Positions 1 through 12,126 of a stretch of DNA of 64,000 bases are shown piece after piece. Below the pieces are notes generated by a model. The model did not search any database and was not told the DNA's origin. It worked only from the letters and a program-made list of their open reading frames with translations. Source of the stretch: Cheiracanthium punctorium (taxonomy: Eukaryota > Arthropoda > Arachnida > Araneae > Cheiracanthiidae); assembly GCA_038373885.1 (NCBI GenBank), contig JAWZYV010015836.1, forward strand, positions 124,001 to 188,000, written 5' to 3'. Both the position numbers and the translations under genes were made by a program. Within the stretch, counting starts at the first letter, position 1. Every line of letters begins with the position of its first letter.

Positions 1-1684
1 TGCGTCACAGTTTTCCCTAGTTAAGAAATCATAATTATGCTAATTATGACGATAGCCATGGATTACTGCGTATATAAGAAATACTAAATACTTTTGATAG
101 AGTTTATATGAAAGAATGGAAGCTAACATTACTAGTTTTTTAAACTATAGTACCTAGTTATCGAACTTGCAGGAATAAACATTAAACAGCTTTCAAAGAT
201 GGTGGTAAATATCTAAATGCCTTTGAAATATTCTAAATACCTAAGATAATCTTAACAATTAGAGTTTTTTTTGAGCAGGAAAATTGGAAAAACAAGAACA
301 CGCATTTAAATAGTCACGAAACGAAATTATGTATTGTTACAAATATTATACTTCATTTAATTTTTTTTAAACACGTCAATATATATAATACGAATTTATG
401 CAAAATAATAATTTAAAACCTTATAACACACAAAAGCTAAGCATGTTTTCTGAATTTTACGAATATCGCAAACCCACATTTAAATCCAATTCTAAATGAT
501 TTGCAGTGAAAAATATAAATGTTTTAAACATCAGACACTTAACCACAGATTATTAAGCTATTCCTTTGTCTCACATAGTACACACCTGCATAAAGACCAT
601 TTATTCTAATGCAAATGGATCGCCATACAATTACTCTGTTATAAATACTCCTGGAAAGTTTTAATACAAAAATGAAAAAGAATGGCCGGCATGACGTACA
701 ATACTTAGGATCTGATTTACGAGATTTTATTGATGCTCCAAAAAGCAAGCAGAATGAAATGGGTAGGAGTTGAATAAATTTCCCTACCGTAGTCGAAAGT
801 GGGATCTTTTCACTGGGAATGAATGATATCGATAGTACTTTTGTTGGTCCCCAACACATTTGCGAAAAGTTTTCTGGGTTTGCCTTTCAAGACTTCGGAT
901 ATTTGGAAAAGTTTTCGTGTTCTTAAATTAACCCAATTTGCAGCTTTTGAACATTTTATAAAGTTTAAATTGGGATGGAATGTTTTCACTTGAAAAAAAA
1001 AATATGCTAAACAAAGATTTCTTTTTCTGATAGGTTTTATTTTTTATTCTGAAAAACAATACAACTACTTCGCATTACCGTAATATTGTACTTTAAGAAA
1101 AAAATCTACATAATTTATAGTTTTAAATTCTACATCGCTCTCTCTTTTATTACTATTATTATTCGTTAAGCATGTTTTTACGTATCCTTAACTCATTTAG
1201 AAAAAGAAAAAAAACTCTTTATTTTATAAACGTGAAGAAATTACGATAAATGACGATGAAGATATCTGTTTAAAAACGGTGGAACAGAATTTCAGTATAT
1301 TGCTTGCAAAATATTAAAAAAAATACTCAAATATAGGTAAGAAAAGAGGCTCTTTTTTACCATGGGAAAGGAGCAGTCTATGATATCTGGTGTGATGAGG
1401 TAAAGCGTGTATAAAAACACACTTTTTATCCACGGTCAGCTTTTTGTTACTTAAAATGTTAAAAACTCAACATTTTTTGTGTCACTTTATGCAATGTTCA
1501 CCCCCTCCCCAAACACTACAGGTAAAAGGGTTTTATATGACTATTTTACCGGGTTTCCTAAAAATAACCAACGAAACCAATTTAAGAAAAACGGAAAGCG
1601 ATAGAAATGCACGGTTTGGTGCATTCAGCTTTGATAACCAAGGAATTTATTATTACCAATTTTCAAAATTATTTACAAAGTTCG
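1..1684. other. AT-rich stretch without a recognised gene
   Basis: The longest open frame is 106 codons on the minus strand (539-859). It matches no family I know and has no neighbouring exon signals. Poly-A and poly-T runs are frequent. I see no inverted repeat with a target duplication here. Confidence 0.6.
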
Positions 1685-1689
1685 TCAAC

Positions 1690-2040
1690 ATATGTTGCTG
1701 TTAACTAAGAAAAACTTTAAAACAAAGTTTTCAAAATAACCACCGTTTGTGGCGACATAGTGAGGTATCCTGAGGAACGCCCGTGCAAACACTTCTGTTG
1801 GAATGTTCTGACAAGCAGAAGTGATGCAGTAACAAAATTCCACAATTTTACAGTTTGTGAATTGTGACGATTTACCTGGTCGTTCAAGTTGCCCCTCCCC
1901 CTCCGAAAAAAATCGCATGGCGCCAAATCTGGCGAATAGGGAAGAAAACACATACCTCTTTACCACCAAGTTTCCTTAGTCAAGGGCAATGTACTGTTTG
2001 CCGGACCGTTTCTACTATTGAATTTCCTTTTAAACTGCGC
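1690..2040 (-). pseudogene. Fossil mariner/Tc1-superfamily transposase, C-terminal part
   Basis: This is the decayed C-terminal part of a cut-and-paste DDE transposase. Read on the minus strand, one frame carries NGPANSTLPLTKE, which resembles the block following the second catalytic Asp in mariner-type enzymes. A second frame then carries LPYSPDLAPCDFF, the signature around the third catalytic Asp. A third frame carries the tail block ending near VATNGGYFENF. The frame changes around 1,905 inside a C-rich and G-rich run and again near 1,980, so no single reading frame spans the catalytic region and the product cannot be functional. No matching terminal inverted repeats were found around it, so the element boundaries are unknown. 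The family call rests on the PYSPDLAPCDFF block; the exact clade is not resolved. Confidence 0.75.
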
Positions 2041-2121
2041 GTCGTTGCATTAAAACTGTGATCAGGGTGATGAAACTCAAAAACAAAAAAAAAATACCTA
2101 TCCTAGCGAATTAACCATTTT

Positions 2122-2341
2122 CAAAGCATACGCGAACCTTTATGGATAAACGTGCCATTTTTCTAAGGAAATGTTTAATGAGGCCATAGACGTGCTGTCA
2201 AATAATTTCGATTTAGTGACCGTTCGATCGAGATATTTCATAGTGAACTTTGTTATTTTTAATTAAAATGCAAACCGTTTTGTTCGGTGGCATACCCAAA
2301 ATACTGCGTCGCGTGCCATTGTCTTTGGTTCGCCACCCCTG
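2122..2341. mobile_element. hAT-like MITE remnant (about 220 bp)
   Basis: Read on the minus strand, the right end begins CAGGGGTGGCGAACC, a terminal repeat style common in hAT elements, followed by a block ending in GGCACGC. The left end on the plus strand, from 2122, is a diverged partner containing CGCGAACC and then GTGCCA. No 8-bp target duplication is visible at the flanks, and the left end has mutated. The size and terminal motif suit a non-autonomous hAT copy; no transposase is encoded. Confidence 0.5.
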
Positions 2342-2431
2342 CCCTAGAAAGTAGAAGTAATACCGATCTGAAAAGACGGGATGCTCATCGAATACCAGCT
2401 ATGTCTATTGATGAGCATTCCGTTGCTAATA

Positions 2432-3706
2432 CACGCTTAAATCTATTGATTAAAACTAACACTCCTTTATTGATTAAATTTCTTATCGGCTGATTTAAAT
2501 CCTTTTACGCTAAAAAATACTTATTAAAGACAATAATTTGTTATCTCCTCAATTCCCCTCAATGCTCAGGATTCGCTAGATCCTATTATACTCCATTTTT
2601 CACTAAAATCTTGTCTGAGAATTCTGTCTCTCCCCCACGAAAGATGCGTAGTAAGGTATCCTATTACTATCACGTGACCCGTGACCAACGCTCTAACGGA
2701 AAACGGCACAGTCACCACAGACAACACAACACGGGAAGCGGGAATCGTGCCTTGCGGCGATCATCGAAGAGCAAACATGTCGTTATCAAAATATGAATTA
2801 AAAGAGTTTCTAAAGAAGATACCCGATGATACTTTAGAATGAATGTGTTCGCTGGTGATAATTTTATTTTATATCTGAATACTAAATGCATCTTTTTCAT
2901 ATTCAGAGTTGTGAAATAAATTCAACCTAAATGTGGAGAGGATGCTTTCGGTAAACATTTTGTTTTAATGCACATATTTTCTTACGATTGAATTATAAAA
3001 ATCTCGTCGCTGTTGTACAAATGAAGTTATATCTTCAGTCAAGTGAGTAAGTACTATTTTAACTTTTTCATGTCAATAAATTGGGTTGCTGCTTTAATTA
3101 AATCTCACAGCTGGTTTAACCATGATTACATTGTTGTATTCTGACTGTACTGTGAATTCGTTTTATAACTAGAGACTATTGTGAAATTATATTCTATTTA
3201 TTAAAAAATACTTTTTTATAGTGTATTAAGATATATGTAATGTATTTGCCTTGATTTAAAATTTATTTTCTCGGGCTTATAATCATAGATTACAGCTCTG
3301 ATAATAAAAATGAAGAAAACGAATCATTCAATATATTAATCAAAAACAGCAAATTTTCATAAGACACCCTTTTCTAGCTTAAAATAATAATCTTAATTGA
3401 GTACAGATATATTAATTAAAAAAGGACTAATTTTGTAAAAACGCTCATTCTATAGCTTAAATAATAATCATAATTGAGTACAGTTATATTAATCAAAAAC
3501 GGACAGGCACTCCTCATTTTTGATTATTATTTAGCCTAAATGGAGCTGTTGTATAATGCTCAAAAATTGAGAATTTTTCGCTCCATTGATTTTTGTCGAT
3601 TAATGGAGCAAATTTTACTCAGTCGGGAGAATGGTTGTTTGAAGTCAATAATTGAGTAAAAATATACTCCGTTTGATTATTATTTTACTCAATAGATTTA
3701 AGCGTG
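2432..3706. mobile_element. 1.28-kb inverted-repeat element flanked by TA
   Basis: An 18-bp sequence, CACGCTTAAATCTATTGA, begins at 2432, and its exact reverse complement ends at 3706. Both are flanked by TA, which gives a 20-bp perfect inverted repeat including the TA. A TA duplication is the hallmark of Tc1/mariner-type insertion. No transposase frame lies between the repeats; two short frames (2611-2796 plus, 2712-2900 minus) are unrecognised. The right part contains a short tandem repeat (3320-3505) and its inverted relatives. The same CACGCTTAAA start recurs in the 127-bp element at 25793, which suggests a family. Confidence 0.55.
3320..3505. repeat. Diverged tandem repeat, about 77-bp unit
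   Basis: The block ATATTAATCAAAAAC and relatives recur at about 3333, 3409 and 3486. Each is preceded by a TAGCTTAAATAATAATC-like block, and the second and third also by AATTGAGTACAG. An inverted version lies at about 3518-3540, so the area can fold back on itself. It sits inside the 2432-3706 element. Confidence 0.6.
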
Positions 3707-3708
3707 TA

Positions 3709-4337
3709 GCTTTCCGTTGTAAGCTAATTTTGAAAATTGGTAAGAATAAATTCCCTGGTTTACTAAACAAAATTCTACAGACAGCCCATTTCTATTACCG
3801 TCCGTTTTTCTTTAATTGATTTTTCAAACCATCGCTCATTTTTGGGACACACGGTAGATTTAAATGCAAAAATATTAAGCACTATTTTTAAGTGCTGGTT
3901 TTTTTTCCCATAAAGGTGAAGGAAAATGTGTAGCAGGTGAGTGAAAACGGGTAATAGATTAGCAAAAGAGCGAAACAAAATAATGCATTTTATTAAAATG
4001 TATTGTCGTATAAAAATTATTCATATTTAAAGATACTATGACCAGACATAGGTTCTAGATAAACAAGTATTCATTCAATGAGGTTTTTCGGCACGTCATG
4101 GTAGAAACTTAAGGTGGGGTAAAATGAATAGGCGTTTATTTTTTATAAAAAATAGTCCTTTTTTACCCTTGATTTTCTTACATTAGTGAGCAAAATTTAT
4201 AACCATTAAAAATTTATAAGGAGCGTTTAGAAACATAATATAAAATAAGTCTAATCGTATACCCATTTTACCTCACCACAATTAAGCATACATAGAAGAA
4301 AATATATATAATTAAAACCATTAGTACCATCATAGGT
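3709..4337. other. No recognised feature
   Basis: A 67-codon minus-strand frame (3775-3978) is the only open stretch and is not recognisable. Nothing else is visible in this interval. Confidence 0.5.
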
Positions 4338-4378
4338 TACCATCATAAAACAAAACCTAGTTTTGTTTTATGATGGTA
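4338..4378. repeat. Perfect 19-bp hairpin
   Basis: The left arm 4338-4356 (TACCATCATAAAACAAAAC) and right arm 4360-4378 are exact reverse complements separated by the 3-base loop CTA. A partial copy of the arm (TACCATCATAGG) lies immediately upstream at 4325. It could be a collapsed MITE or an extruding palindrome. The arms look too short for a microRNA precursor. Confidence 0.85.
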
Positions 4379-4379
4379 T

Positions 4380-5234
4380 GAAGGTGAAACCCAGGCCGTA
4401 ATGAAAGAGTAAGACTTCGTATAGTGGCAATTGCATTTTATTTTAAGACATCAACACATAAACATCAAAATTATAAAGTCCTACGGTGGCAGAGCAGACC
4501 CCTAAAAAATGGAGGTTCACTAGACAACTGCTAAGGCGTGAATGATGATAAGAAACTCAACCCAAGAGGTTATTAGAGAAGCAAAAACACGCCAAACAAA
4601 GCACGAAAGTAACGTGACGCCAGTAGGCGTTAAGAACACTTCTATATAATTATTTTTGAATCCCAGACATGCCAACAGGATAAAACAAACAATCTATCAG
4701 CGAAATTGTAACCCAAAATACCCAAAATGAAAGCCAATGTTATTTATAGATTTGATACCATATATGGTCATAAACAAACCATGGAAACAGAAATGCTAGG
4801 CTTTACCAATGCAAAAGTGAAATAAAAAGGAAAAATAAATGAAAACGGAAGGTTGCTTTTAAATACGGTAGGTGCAGAAATAAAAACTTAACAGGCGAAG
4901 GGAAGAGAAATCCAAATCGAAAGTGCAAAGAATAAATTTTGAACACAGATTAAATTTCGAAATAATTAACAATTAAGTAATTGATAATTAAAAATAAGAT
5001 ATGTGATGATCTGCATCACAGATGGTAAGGTGTTCAACCTTTTTTAACTCGAAAGTGATAACAGAACATCTGAAAATTTCAGGATGTATTAGTTTTTTAA
5101 AGGTTTTGGGAGACAGAAGAAAATAGCATGTATTCAATAAAGAGATAAAATAATAGTATGCTTTAAATTAAACTAGTAAACACTTCAAGGAATACAAATA
5201 TTGGTCAACGAACGTAATTTGTACATAAGGCCGT
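4380..5234. other. A-rich stretch without a recognised gene
   Basis: Part of this interval (about 4480-4720) has more C and G than its surroundings and reads as an A- and C-rich plus strand, perhaps an old retroelement or SINE piece. No Pol III boxes, open frame or terminal repeat could be assigned. Confidence 0.4.
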
Positions 5235-5410
5235 ATTACGTAAGGATTAGCACAGTCTATTCAAAGAGTACATTGAAATTTTAAACTATTTCTTATCGCA
5301 AATAGACTGAGATTTACCCACAAGTTCCTTCTTTGTTAGTTAAATGTGTTATTTAAATAAATAGGGCAAACCGAGCTCTTTTAAATTAATATTTGTACTC
5401 ATTTGAGAGA
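5235..5410 (+). repeat. Direct repeat, copy 1
   Basis: About 175 bp beginning ATTACGTAAGGATTAGCACA and ending near TTTGAGAGATG. A second copy lies 873 bp downstream at 6108-6298 with scattered substitutions and small indels. The pair may be the ends of one element or two old copies of a dispersed repeat. Confidence 0.75.
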
Positions 5411-6107
5411 TGTCTCTAACTATAGGTTAGAAAAGAAATATCATTTAATTTTTTAAAATATTTTTGATGAAAAAGAAATGTCTACCTATTTTAACACACT
5501 ACCTATTCTACCTCACAATACCGTACTTTTTAAGATCATCTATACAGGCAAAGGAATTGAGTTCTAACGTTTCTGGTTGTGTACAAAACTTTGTTAATTT
5601 TACTTTAATTAAATGTTAAAAAGTAGATTTTCTTATTACAAATAAAACAAAAATGTTTGACAAAAAAAACTCAATAATAAGGAAGTTCTTTTTAACAACT
5701 CTACCTCATACGTTTTTGATTTATCCTAAACACGCTTATTTATTGTTAAATCCCCACAAAACTGTACAAAAAATTGAACCATCATTAAATTGTATAAAGA
5801 ACGCTATTAAAAATGAAATAGTAGTATTATATAAAAATGTCAGAACAGCTCAGCCTGAATAAAATGCATACCTCAAAGAATTGTGCCGACTTAACTGTTA
5901 GCTAGAAATGCTCGGAAACGTAATCGGATGTTTAAGAAAAATATTTTATTTATCTTCGAAAAAAAATAACATGCCTGTAACATGAGATTTCACAAAGAAT
6001 TCTAGTTTCTCTTTTAGAATTTCAATGACGAGTTCTAAAATTTCTTTATATGTTCAAAAGATATTGGGTGATTTCTTTTGCAGTTGATGCTGAATGCGTT
6101 AGCACAT
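5411..6107. other. Spacer between the two direct repeats
   Basis: Contains a 69-codon plus-strand frame (5653-5862) with no recognisable motif. No TG...CA boundaries, primer-binding site or reverse-transcriptase motif is present, so I do not call this an LTR element. Confidence 0.4.
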
Positions 6108-6298
6108 ATTACGTAAGGATTGGCACAATCTATTCAAAGAGTACATTGGAATTTTAAACTATTTCCCATCGCAAATAAACTGAGATTTACCGATGTAAGT
6201 TTTATTCTTCGATTATGTTCGTTAAATGCGTGCTATTTGAATAAATGTTGCAAACCCAGCACATTTTAAATGAATATTTGTACATATTTGAGAGATGG
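6108..6298 (+). repeat. Direct repeat, copy 2
   Basis: Partner of 5235-5410. Shared blocks include TCTATTCAAAGAGTACATTG, the ACTGAGATTTACC block and the terminal ATTTGAGAGATG. This copy is slightly longer because of small insertions. Confidence 0.75.
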
Positions 6299-6555
6299 AG
6301 ATAGTGCATTTGGAAAACTAAAGTTGTTGGTCTAAGGGACTCAGTTGGATTTATGGGAAAATTCCAAACAAAGATAATGGGAAATAGTCGTAATTGTAAA
6401 GCTGATATCGGAATGAAATCCGGAAAATATACGCTATTTCTTGTACCGAGTTTTAAACAGTGTTGAGTTTCAAACGCAATTTTGAACTCGTGACATCAAA
6501 ATTACGTCAACCCTACTTATGATTTGAATAGCGTAGGAAATAAACAGATTTCACC

Positions 6556-7060
6556 GTTATGAATAAAACTCATTCTAATTTAAAGAACATGAATTTGAAG
6601 CAGGACTCAATTAACACCATTTTATGAGGTAATCGGAAATATCGAATCTGGAAATTAACTTTGAAAAATACCGACGCTTGTAGGATGCGATTCTAATCCT
6701 ACTGACTACTGAAAATACACGCGGTGTGCACGTATCTTTAATTTTGATCGAAATTTTGCCTGTTTTTTGGACGTTTTGAAAATAATGTAGAAAATTCGCA
6801 TAAATTAATCGTTATAACTAAAAGCCATTGTGGTTTGAAGAATATGAATTTGAATCAGGACTCAATTGAAGACATTTTGTGGGGGGACCCGAAATATCAA
6901 ACCTAGAAATTAAATTTGAGGAAAAATAACGAATCATTACCGAAGATACACACGTACATGCGGAGCACACGCACGTTCAATTTTTGATTGAGAATTTTTC
7001 TGTGCCTTGTAGGATTTTAAAGTTATGTTCAGCAATCGATTTTACAGGCGATCAGAGCTT
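6556..7060 (+). repeat. Diverged tandem duplication, about 250-bp unit
   Basis: A block reading CGTTATGAATAAAAC, then AACATGAATTTGAAGCAGG and ACTCAATTAACACCATTTT, recurs about 250 bp downstream with substitutions (from about 6809). Two units are recognisable and no open frame spans them. Confidence 0.55.
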
Positions 7061-9133
7061 TACGAATACAACATTTTAAACCTCTTTCATTTATTTCTTG
7101 AAATCTTTATGATCCGTAAAAATACATCTTTGGAAATGCGAGACCTTTTAGTGAAAGCACATGATCTCAAGTAAATGAAGGTATTAGAAAAGAACGGATT
7201 TCTGTAGGACTGTACATAATTACATTGACGAGGATAAGCCTCTAAGACCATGGAATGAACTTCTACCCTGAACTGATGACTGATTTTAGAGGGCAATGGC
7301 AATTTAAAATATCAAATCTTAAATCTCAAATAACATTTATATACTGTGTAGTGAGTGTTTCTTTCATTGTACCGTTTACTGCAGCAATTAAGATCACGGA
7401 AACTAGGATAAACACATTTTTTTAACTATGTACTTCTCAGACGTTATATGAAAAATGGGTTACTGTCAATCTCAAGACACTTTCGGTAACTAGTTTTTAT
7501 AACTTTCAATCCAAACTGTATTTCAATTATTTTCTTCACTCTAATTATTTTCTTTAAAATCGTTGAAATCTACAAATGTGTCTACTTCAAGTTGAATGCT
7601 ATTTTTGTAAATATTTCTTCAGTTACGAAGTTTTCTGTGAAGGCTTGTCGAATGTTATTTCTTTAAGCTTTTTTGCCTTGATAACTTCGAAGTTTTTTTG
7701 TTAAGAACTGCCGAATGTGTCAAATTGAAGTCGAGTGCTATAGGTTTGCAATTTTGCCAGCTTCTAAGATCTGTATTATCAATTGATCTTTCATTTAAAT
7801 ACTGATTGGCTTTCAATATTTGCAAATAATCAATCCATGTCATACTATTTAAGGATACTTATATAATCTGAGAAACTAAAAGTGCAGTAAAAATTAACAA
7901 TTATTAAAAGAGTAACTGCCCCGAATGTTTTATTACAGGAATTTCGCACTCAAGTATCATTATTTCTTAATATTCTACTCCATAAAGCAAACTATGACAT
8001 GAAACACAAATTAAGAATTCAATAATATAAATTTTTTTTCCATTTCAAAATACTACATTATTTGGATTAAAAGAATATATGTTAGAGGAATTTAAGAGAG
8101 AGCTAAGTATTATTTTAGTTTTAAAAATTGTTCAACATCAAGTAATTAAAATGGAGCCGCACTTTAAAAAAACAGCTTACATTTGTAAATAAATATTTAA
8201 AGTTCAGAAGTAAAGCATATTAGAAATATAATGAAAACGAATCCTTAATGAAAATATGAAAAAAAAAACCTTCTATAAGTGATTGTTAACAAAACATGTA
8301 ATCTCTCTTTTGTGGTAATAGTAACACCATTATCCGTTATCTCAATATGCGTGAAGATAAATACTGTACCTTTTTAAAAAATGCTATCAAAGCAACGAGT
8401 AATCTTTAAAATCTTACATTTTCAAAGAAAAATCTATGATATGTGGCTTATATATTTATGCTTTTGGAGACGAATTTTTTGAACATATATTTTATCTTTT
8501 TCTGAATAAACAAACGTAGAAATTTTAAGCTCATTCATTGAATACGAAAAATTCTAAAGACTATCATTTATAATAGGCTTATCGTAAAAATACATTTTTT
8601 GTGATAAACTGGATTTTCTTTTTGAAAACAGCACATTTGTATTTAATACCTGCTACATTAAATTACCTTGAATTTACTTTTAAAATTACTTCATTTCTAG
8701 AAATGGATGGTGAGATCTCAATATTATTTTTAAAATTCTGTATCATTTAGAATTTTTCGGTTGCTTGCTATTTTATTCCGACTCATATGCTTAAAGGGTC
8801 GGATTGCTTTATATAATTACTAAACTTTTAAAAAATGAATCAGTCGTAGGACTGCACGTCAGAAGTGAAAACTTCTTAGCTTCACAAACTTCTAAACATT
8901 ATTTTTGGGTTATTAATAAATATTTTTAGGAAGTATTTTTTATTAGAAATTATTTTTATCAACGTATTACTATAGAAATAAAATTTTCATTTATTGCACA
9001 GTTTTATATGAAAAACAATGATTATTATCTATATAATACAAATAAATTTATAAATACTTATCATTTTGTAAAATTTAATCAATTTGATTTTCAAGATTAC
9101 CTTCATCAATTTCCATCCATAATTTCAATCTCT
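7061..9133. other. No recognised feature
   Basis: Two open frames of 71 and 62 codons on the minus strand (7087-7302, 7655-7843) match nothing I know. No long inverted repeat, SINE box or coding pattern was seen. Confidence 0.5.
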
Positions 9134-9146
9134 CATTATTATCATT

Positions 9147-9178
<32 letters not shown>
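9134..9178 (+). repeat. (ATC)n microsatellite
   Basis: About a dozen ATC/TCA triplets, imperfect at the left edge. It creates poly-His and poly-Asp open frames on the two strands, which are artefacts of the repeat. Confidence 0.95.
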
Positions 9179-10026
9179 ATTCAAAAACTTGTACTATAGG
9201 CCTATGGTAGCTAAAATAAGTAACGGTTAATTTGGATTCAAATCTAATGCAAATATCTTTTAAAAACGGCATAAATTGTAGCTTTATATCTTGTAGTGCT
9301 GAGATGTTGAACATTGGACATAGTCAATTGAAACTCCTTATTTAAGTATTCTATTAATGGCAGATTTTTATCATCTACACATTTAATGTTGAAATTTTCG
9401 CATAAAATCATGGAAAACCATCAAATATTTTCCTAAATTTTCTTCCAAGTAATTCAGAACCGTCTTTAGCATAAATTAACGAATTCTCATATAAGAACTC
9501 TTGGATCCCCCGTATAGACTTTCCCGAATAATTATATACTTACGTTATAGGGAACAGTAATCCTATTTATTTGTAATAAATGATTCATTTATACATTTAA
9601 TTCAAATGCACTATAATATAACACTTATAATCCAAATGATGTTCAGTATGTAATTATTAACATTTTCAACATCATCAAATTAGCTTTATTGCACAATAAC
9701 TATACAGCTATCCAAATTAAGTAAGTTTTTAAATAAATAAATGAAAATTATAGCATCTATGTATTAAAAGAAACCTGCGTTGAATATTTTACACTGAACC
9801 TCTATGTCTAGAGAACACGAGCAAGTGAGACGCGTATACATTGCTATATATACCGTGCTATTATGCATTGTATACTGCATGTATTCTCAAGAGCTGCATC
9901 CAAGTAGTAATTCACCTGTTCGATATGACATGGCACTGTATTCAAGTATTACGGATACAGCACCGTAAAGGATACAACACCAATGTCAATATTTCACGTC
10001 AACGTGTTTTTCTCTTTAGTATATAG

Positions 10027-10028
<2 letters not shown>
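9179..10028. other. No recognised feature
   Basis: A 61-codon plus-strand frame (9841-10026) abuts the next microsatellite and is not convincing. Nothing else is visible. Confidence 0.5.

Positions 10029-10057
<29 letters not shown>
10029..10057 (+). repeat. (AC)n microsatellite
   Basis: Pure AC dinucleotide run of about 14 units, followed by an ATACGCGTATATGTAT palindromic-like tail. Confidence 0.95.
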
Positions 10058-10060
<3 letters not shown>

Positions 10061-10711
10061 GCGTATATGTATCTGAATGTGACGGCCATGCGAGTTCAGT
10101 GCTTTTTCACCATCCCAAAAAGTACCCAACGTGCCTAAAGTAGTTTTCACTTCAAAAATATTTATATTAATTATGATATCTCGAGTATTAGTTTTAAGTT
10201 AATAAGGAATAAACACTCTAGAAAATAATATAAGTGTAGTGAGATACAAATAAATAAAAGACACAAAATCAAATATTAATTGATTTTTTATTCAAACTAT
10301 TTTACGTAAGTGCTTAACTTTCCTTATATCACATAACCACAACATATTTTGCGTCCTCACTTAAAGATTTAGGCACACAGAATAATTTTTTTTTGTTTCC
10401 TCGGTATATACTTGAGATAATGCTTTTATTTTTAAAGAGAACTACTGCGGGCAGTTTTATTTTTTTATGCCATAGATTGGGCGACATTTCATTGCCTTAT
10501 TCTGATCGGTTTAAAAAAAGATGTGTATCTTCCCCTTGCAGATCTCGAATAATTATAAAATATACCTCAAAATCTTCTTTATCTTTAAGTACCATGTACA
10601 TTTATTGGACCAAAAGAGTAACTCTTTGAGGTCAGTAAAGAGCTATTGTCCGTCATGGAACGTAGGAAATTTAATTGACACCTGATCAAGGGATGTCAGT
10701 ACTTATGCCAA
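10058..10711. other. No recognised feature
   Basis: A 78-codon plus-strand frame (10393-10629) lacks any known motif. The interval ends at the SINE target duplication. Confidence 0.5.
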
Positions 10712-10725
10712 AATACAAACATATT
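10712..10725. repeat. SINE target-site duplication, left copy
   Basis: AATACAAACATATT, identical to 11022-11035 on the other side of the SINE. Confidence 0.9.
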
Positions 10726-11021
10726 TATTTGCCAGGAGAGGGCAGCTCGCGTCACTGAATGTGTCGCTTGGAGCTACATATACGTCCTTCCTGGAATTTC
10801 CCGCTACAATTTGGAACCTCATCAAAAGGTGGGGGGGGGGGACTTCTGAATATTGGCACCCCTCGGAAACGGCTAGCGACCGCCGAGAGGACTTACGAAA
10901 CCACGGATTTAATATGCACGTACACCGCATTTACACGGTGCTCTTTAGTGGTAAGCCGGTATCGAATCCTCAACCTTCCGGTTACGAGTCCAACGCCTTA
11001 ACCACTGGGCTACCACGGCCC
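10726..11021 (-). mobile_element. tRNA-derived SINE with 14-bp target duplication
   Basis: A short retrotransposon transcribed by RNA polymerase III and copied by a LINE enzyme supplied elsewhere. Read on the minus strand from 11021 it begins GGCCGTGGTAGCCCAGTGGT, a tRNA-like head with an A box near 11015-11001 and a B box, GGATTCGATACC, at 10970-10959. The anticodon loop reads CTCGTAA, so the head resembles tRNA-Thr(CGT). The body runs about 220 bp with a (G)n run at about 10832-10841 on the plus strand, and the 3' tail is CAAATAAAT. The 14-bp duplication AATACAAACATATT flanks it at 10712-10725 and 11022-11035, which fixes both ends. The intact duplication suggests a fairly recent insertion. 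Open frames reported across it on both strands are spurious. Confidence 0.9.
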
Positions 11022-11035
11022 AATACAAACATATT
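11022..11035. repeat. SINE target-site duplication, right copy
   Basis: AATACAAACATATT, identical to 10712-10725. Confidence 0.9.
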
Positions 11036-12099
11036 AAGTATTCGGGTTACTCAACAACGAACTTGAGACTAATGAATGAATCAGACAGGGTTGTGTTTCC
11101 TTCCAATTATGTTTAATATCTTAAGCCGGTGCCAATCGAACTTGGAAACAACAGTCTGTGGTAGACCGAGAAAACGTCAGTTAGGCCTGTAAAGCTGGAA
11201 CAGGAATTCTATTCCTTGAGGTATAGTTTGACGAAAAAAATTATTAATAACTCATTTCTTCAAAGCATTCAAGAAAAACAACTATTTTATTCTTTAAACA
11301 AATTTGTTTCTCTAGCTCTGATAGTTATATAAAAAGAAGGAAAGATTTCATCTGAATCACATGCCCGTTTTTTTCCTTCCATAATTACCCGTGTTTTTCA
11401 ACTGTTGCTTCTTATATTTTGTGTTAATATGGTCATTTTAAAAAAATTTCAGATGATACTAACTTGTTTGTTTGATTATTTAAATGTTTGTAGATGCTGA
11501 ACACTTGCTTTTAGGTATTTGCACCTTCTAAGAGAAAAATTGATTAGCGTTTAATTGTAAGTGAATCCATTAGACGTATACCGTTATTCAGATGTAGGGA
11601 ATTAAGGGAGTGCGTCAAACAAATTGACAAGACTCTAATCCTAGCTTGTGGAGTGAACTGCGATAAAAGTTGTGCACCATGCATACATTTTTATTTCTGT
11701 TTAAAACTAACACGAGAAGTATCTGCATTTTATTGCTATTGTAACATATGAATTGCTATTGTAACATACAGATTTCACTGCTCTTATTAGATACTCAAAA
11801 CGCAATCGAGAATGTATCACAATGGAGGGTGGTTTGATTACAATAAAGTGTGATATCTTAATTTCATGACTAACAAGAAGAGTCTTACACTGGTTATCCA
11901 TAGCTAAACTGTATCACACTATTTATAAATATAATTTTCTTGTCAAATAACAGGCTATTATATTTTTAATAGCTAATACCTAACAATATATAAACTTTTA
12001 TGATTCTTTTTTTCGTTTTTCTGATAGTAAAAATGTCGGTTATAAGAAATTTCTATATAATTATTTTAAAGATTACTGAAAAGAAATAAAAAGTAAAAA
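11036..12099. other. No recognised feature
   Basis: A small direct duplication (TGAATTGCTATTGTAACATA) occurs near 11740-11768. A 64-codon minus-strand frame (11707-11901) is not recognisable. Confidence 0.5.
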
Positions 12100-12126
12100 A
12101 AAAGAAAGAAAGAAAGAAAGAAAAAA
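12100..12126 (+). repeat. (GAAA)n microsatellite
   Basis: About five AAAG/GAAA tetranucleotides within a longer A-rich purine tract. Confidence 0.9.

Noticed and set aside
5235..6298. LTR retrotransposon with short LTRs
   Set aside because: Repeats lack TG...CA ends, a primer-binding site and any retroviral-type coding sequence between them.
10945..11021. Genuine tRNA-Thr(CGT) gene
   Set aside because: The tRNA-like head continues into a 220-bp body with a tail and flanking duplications, so it is a SINE.
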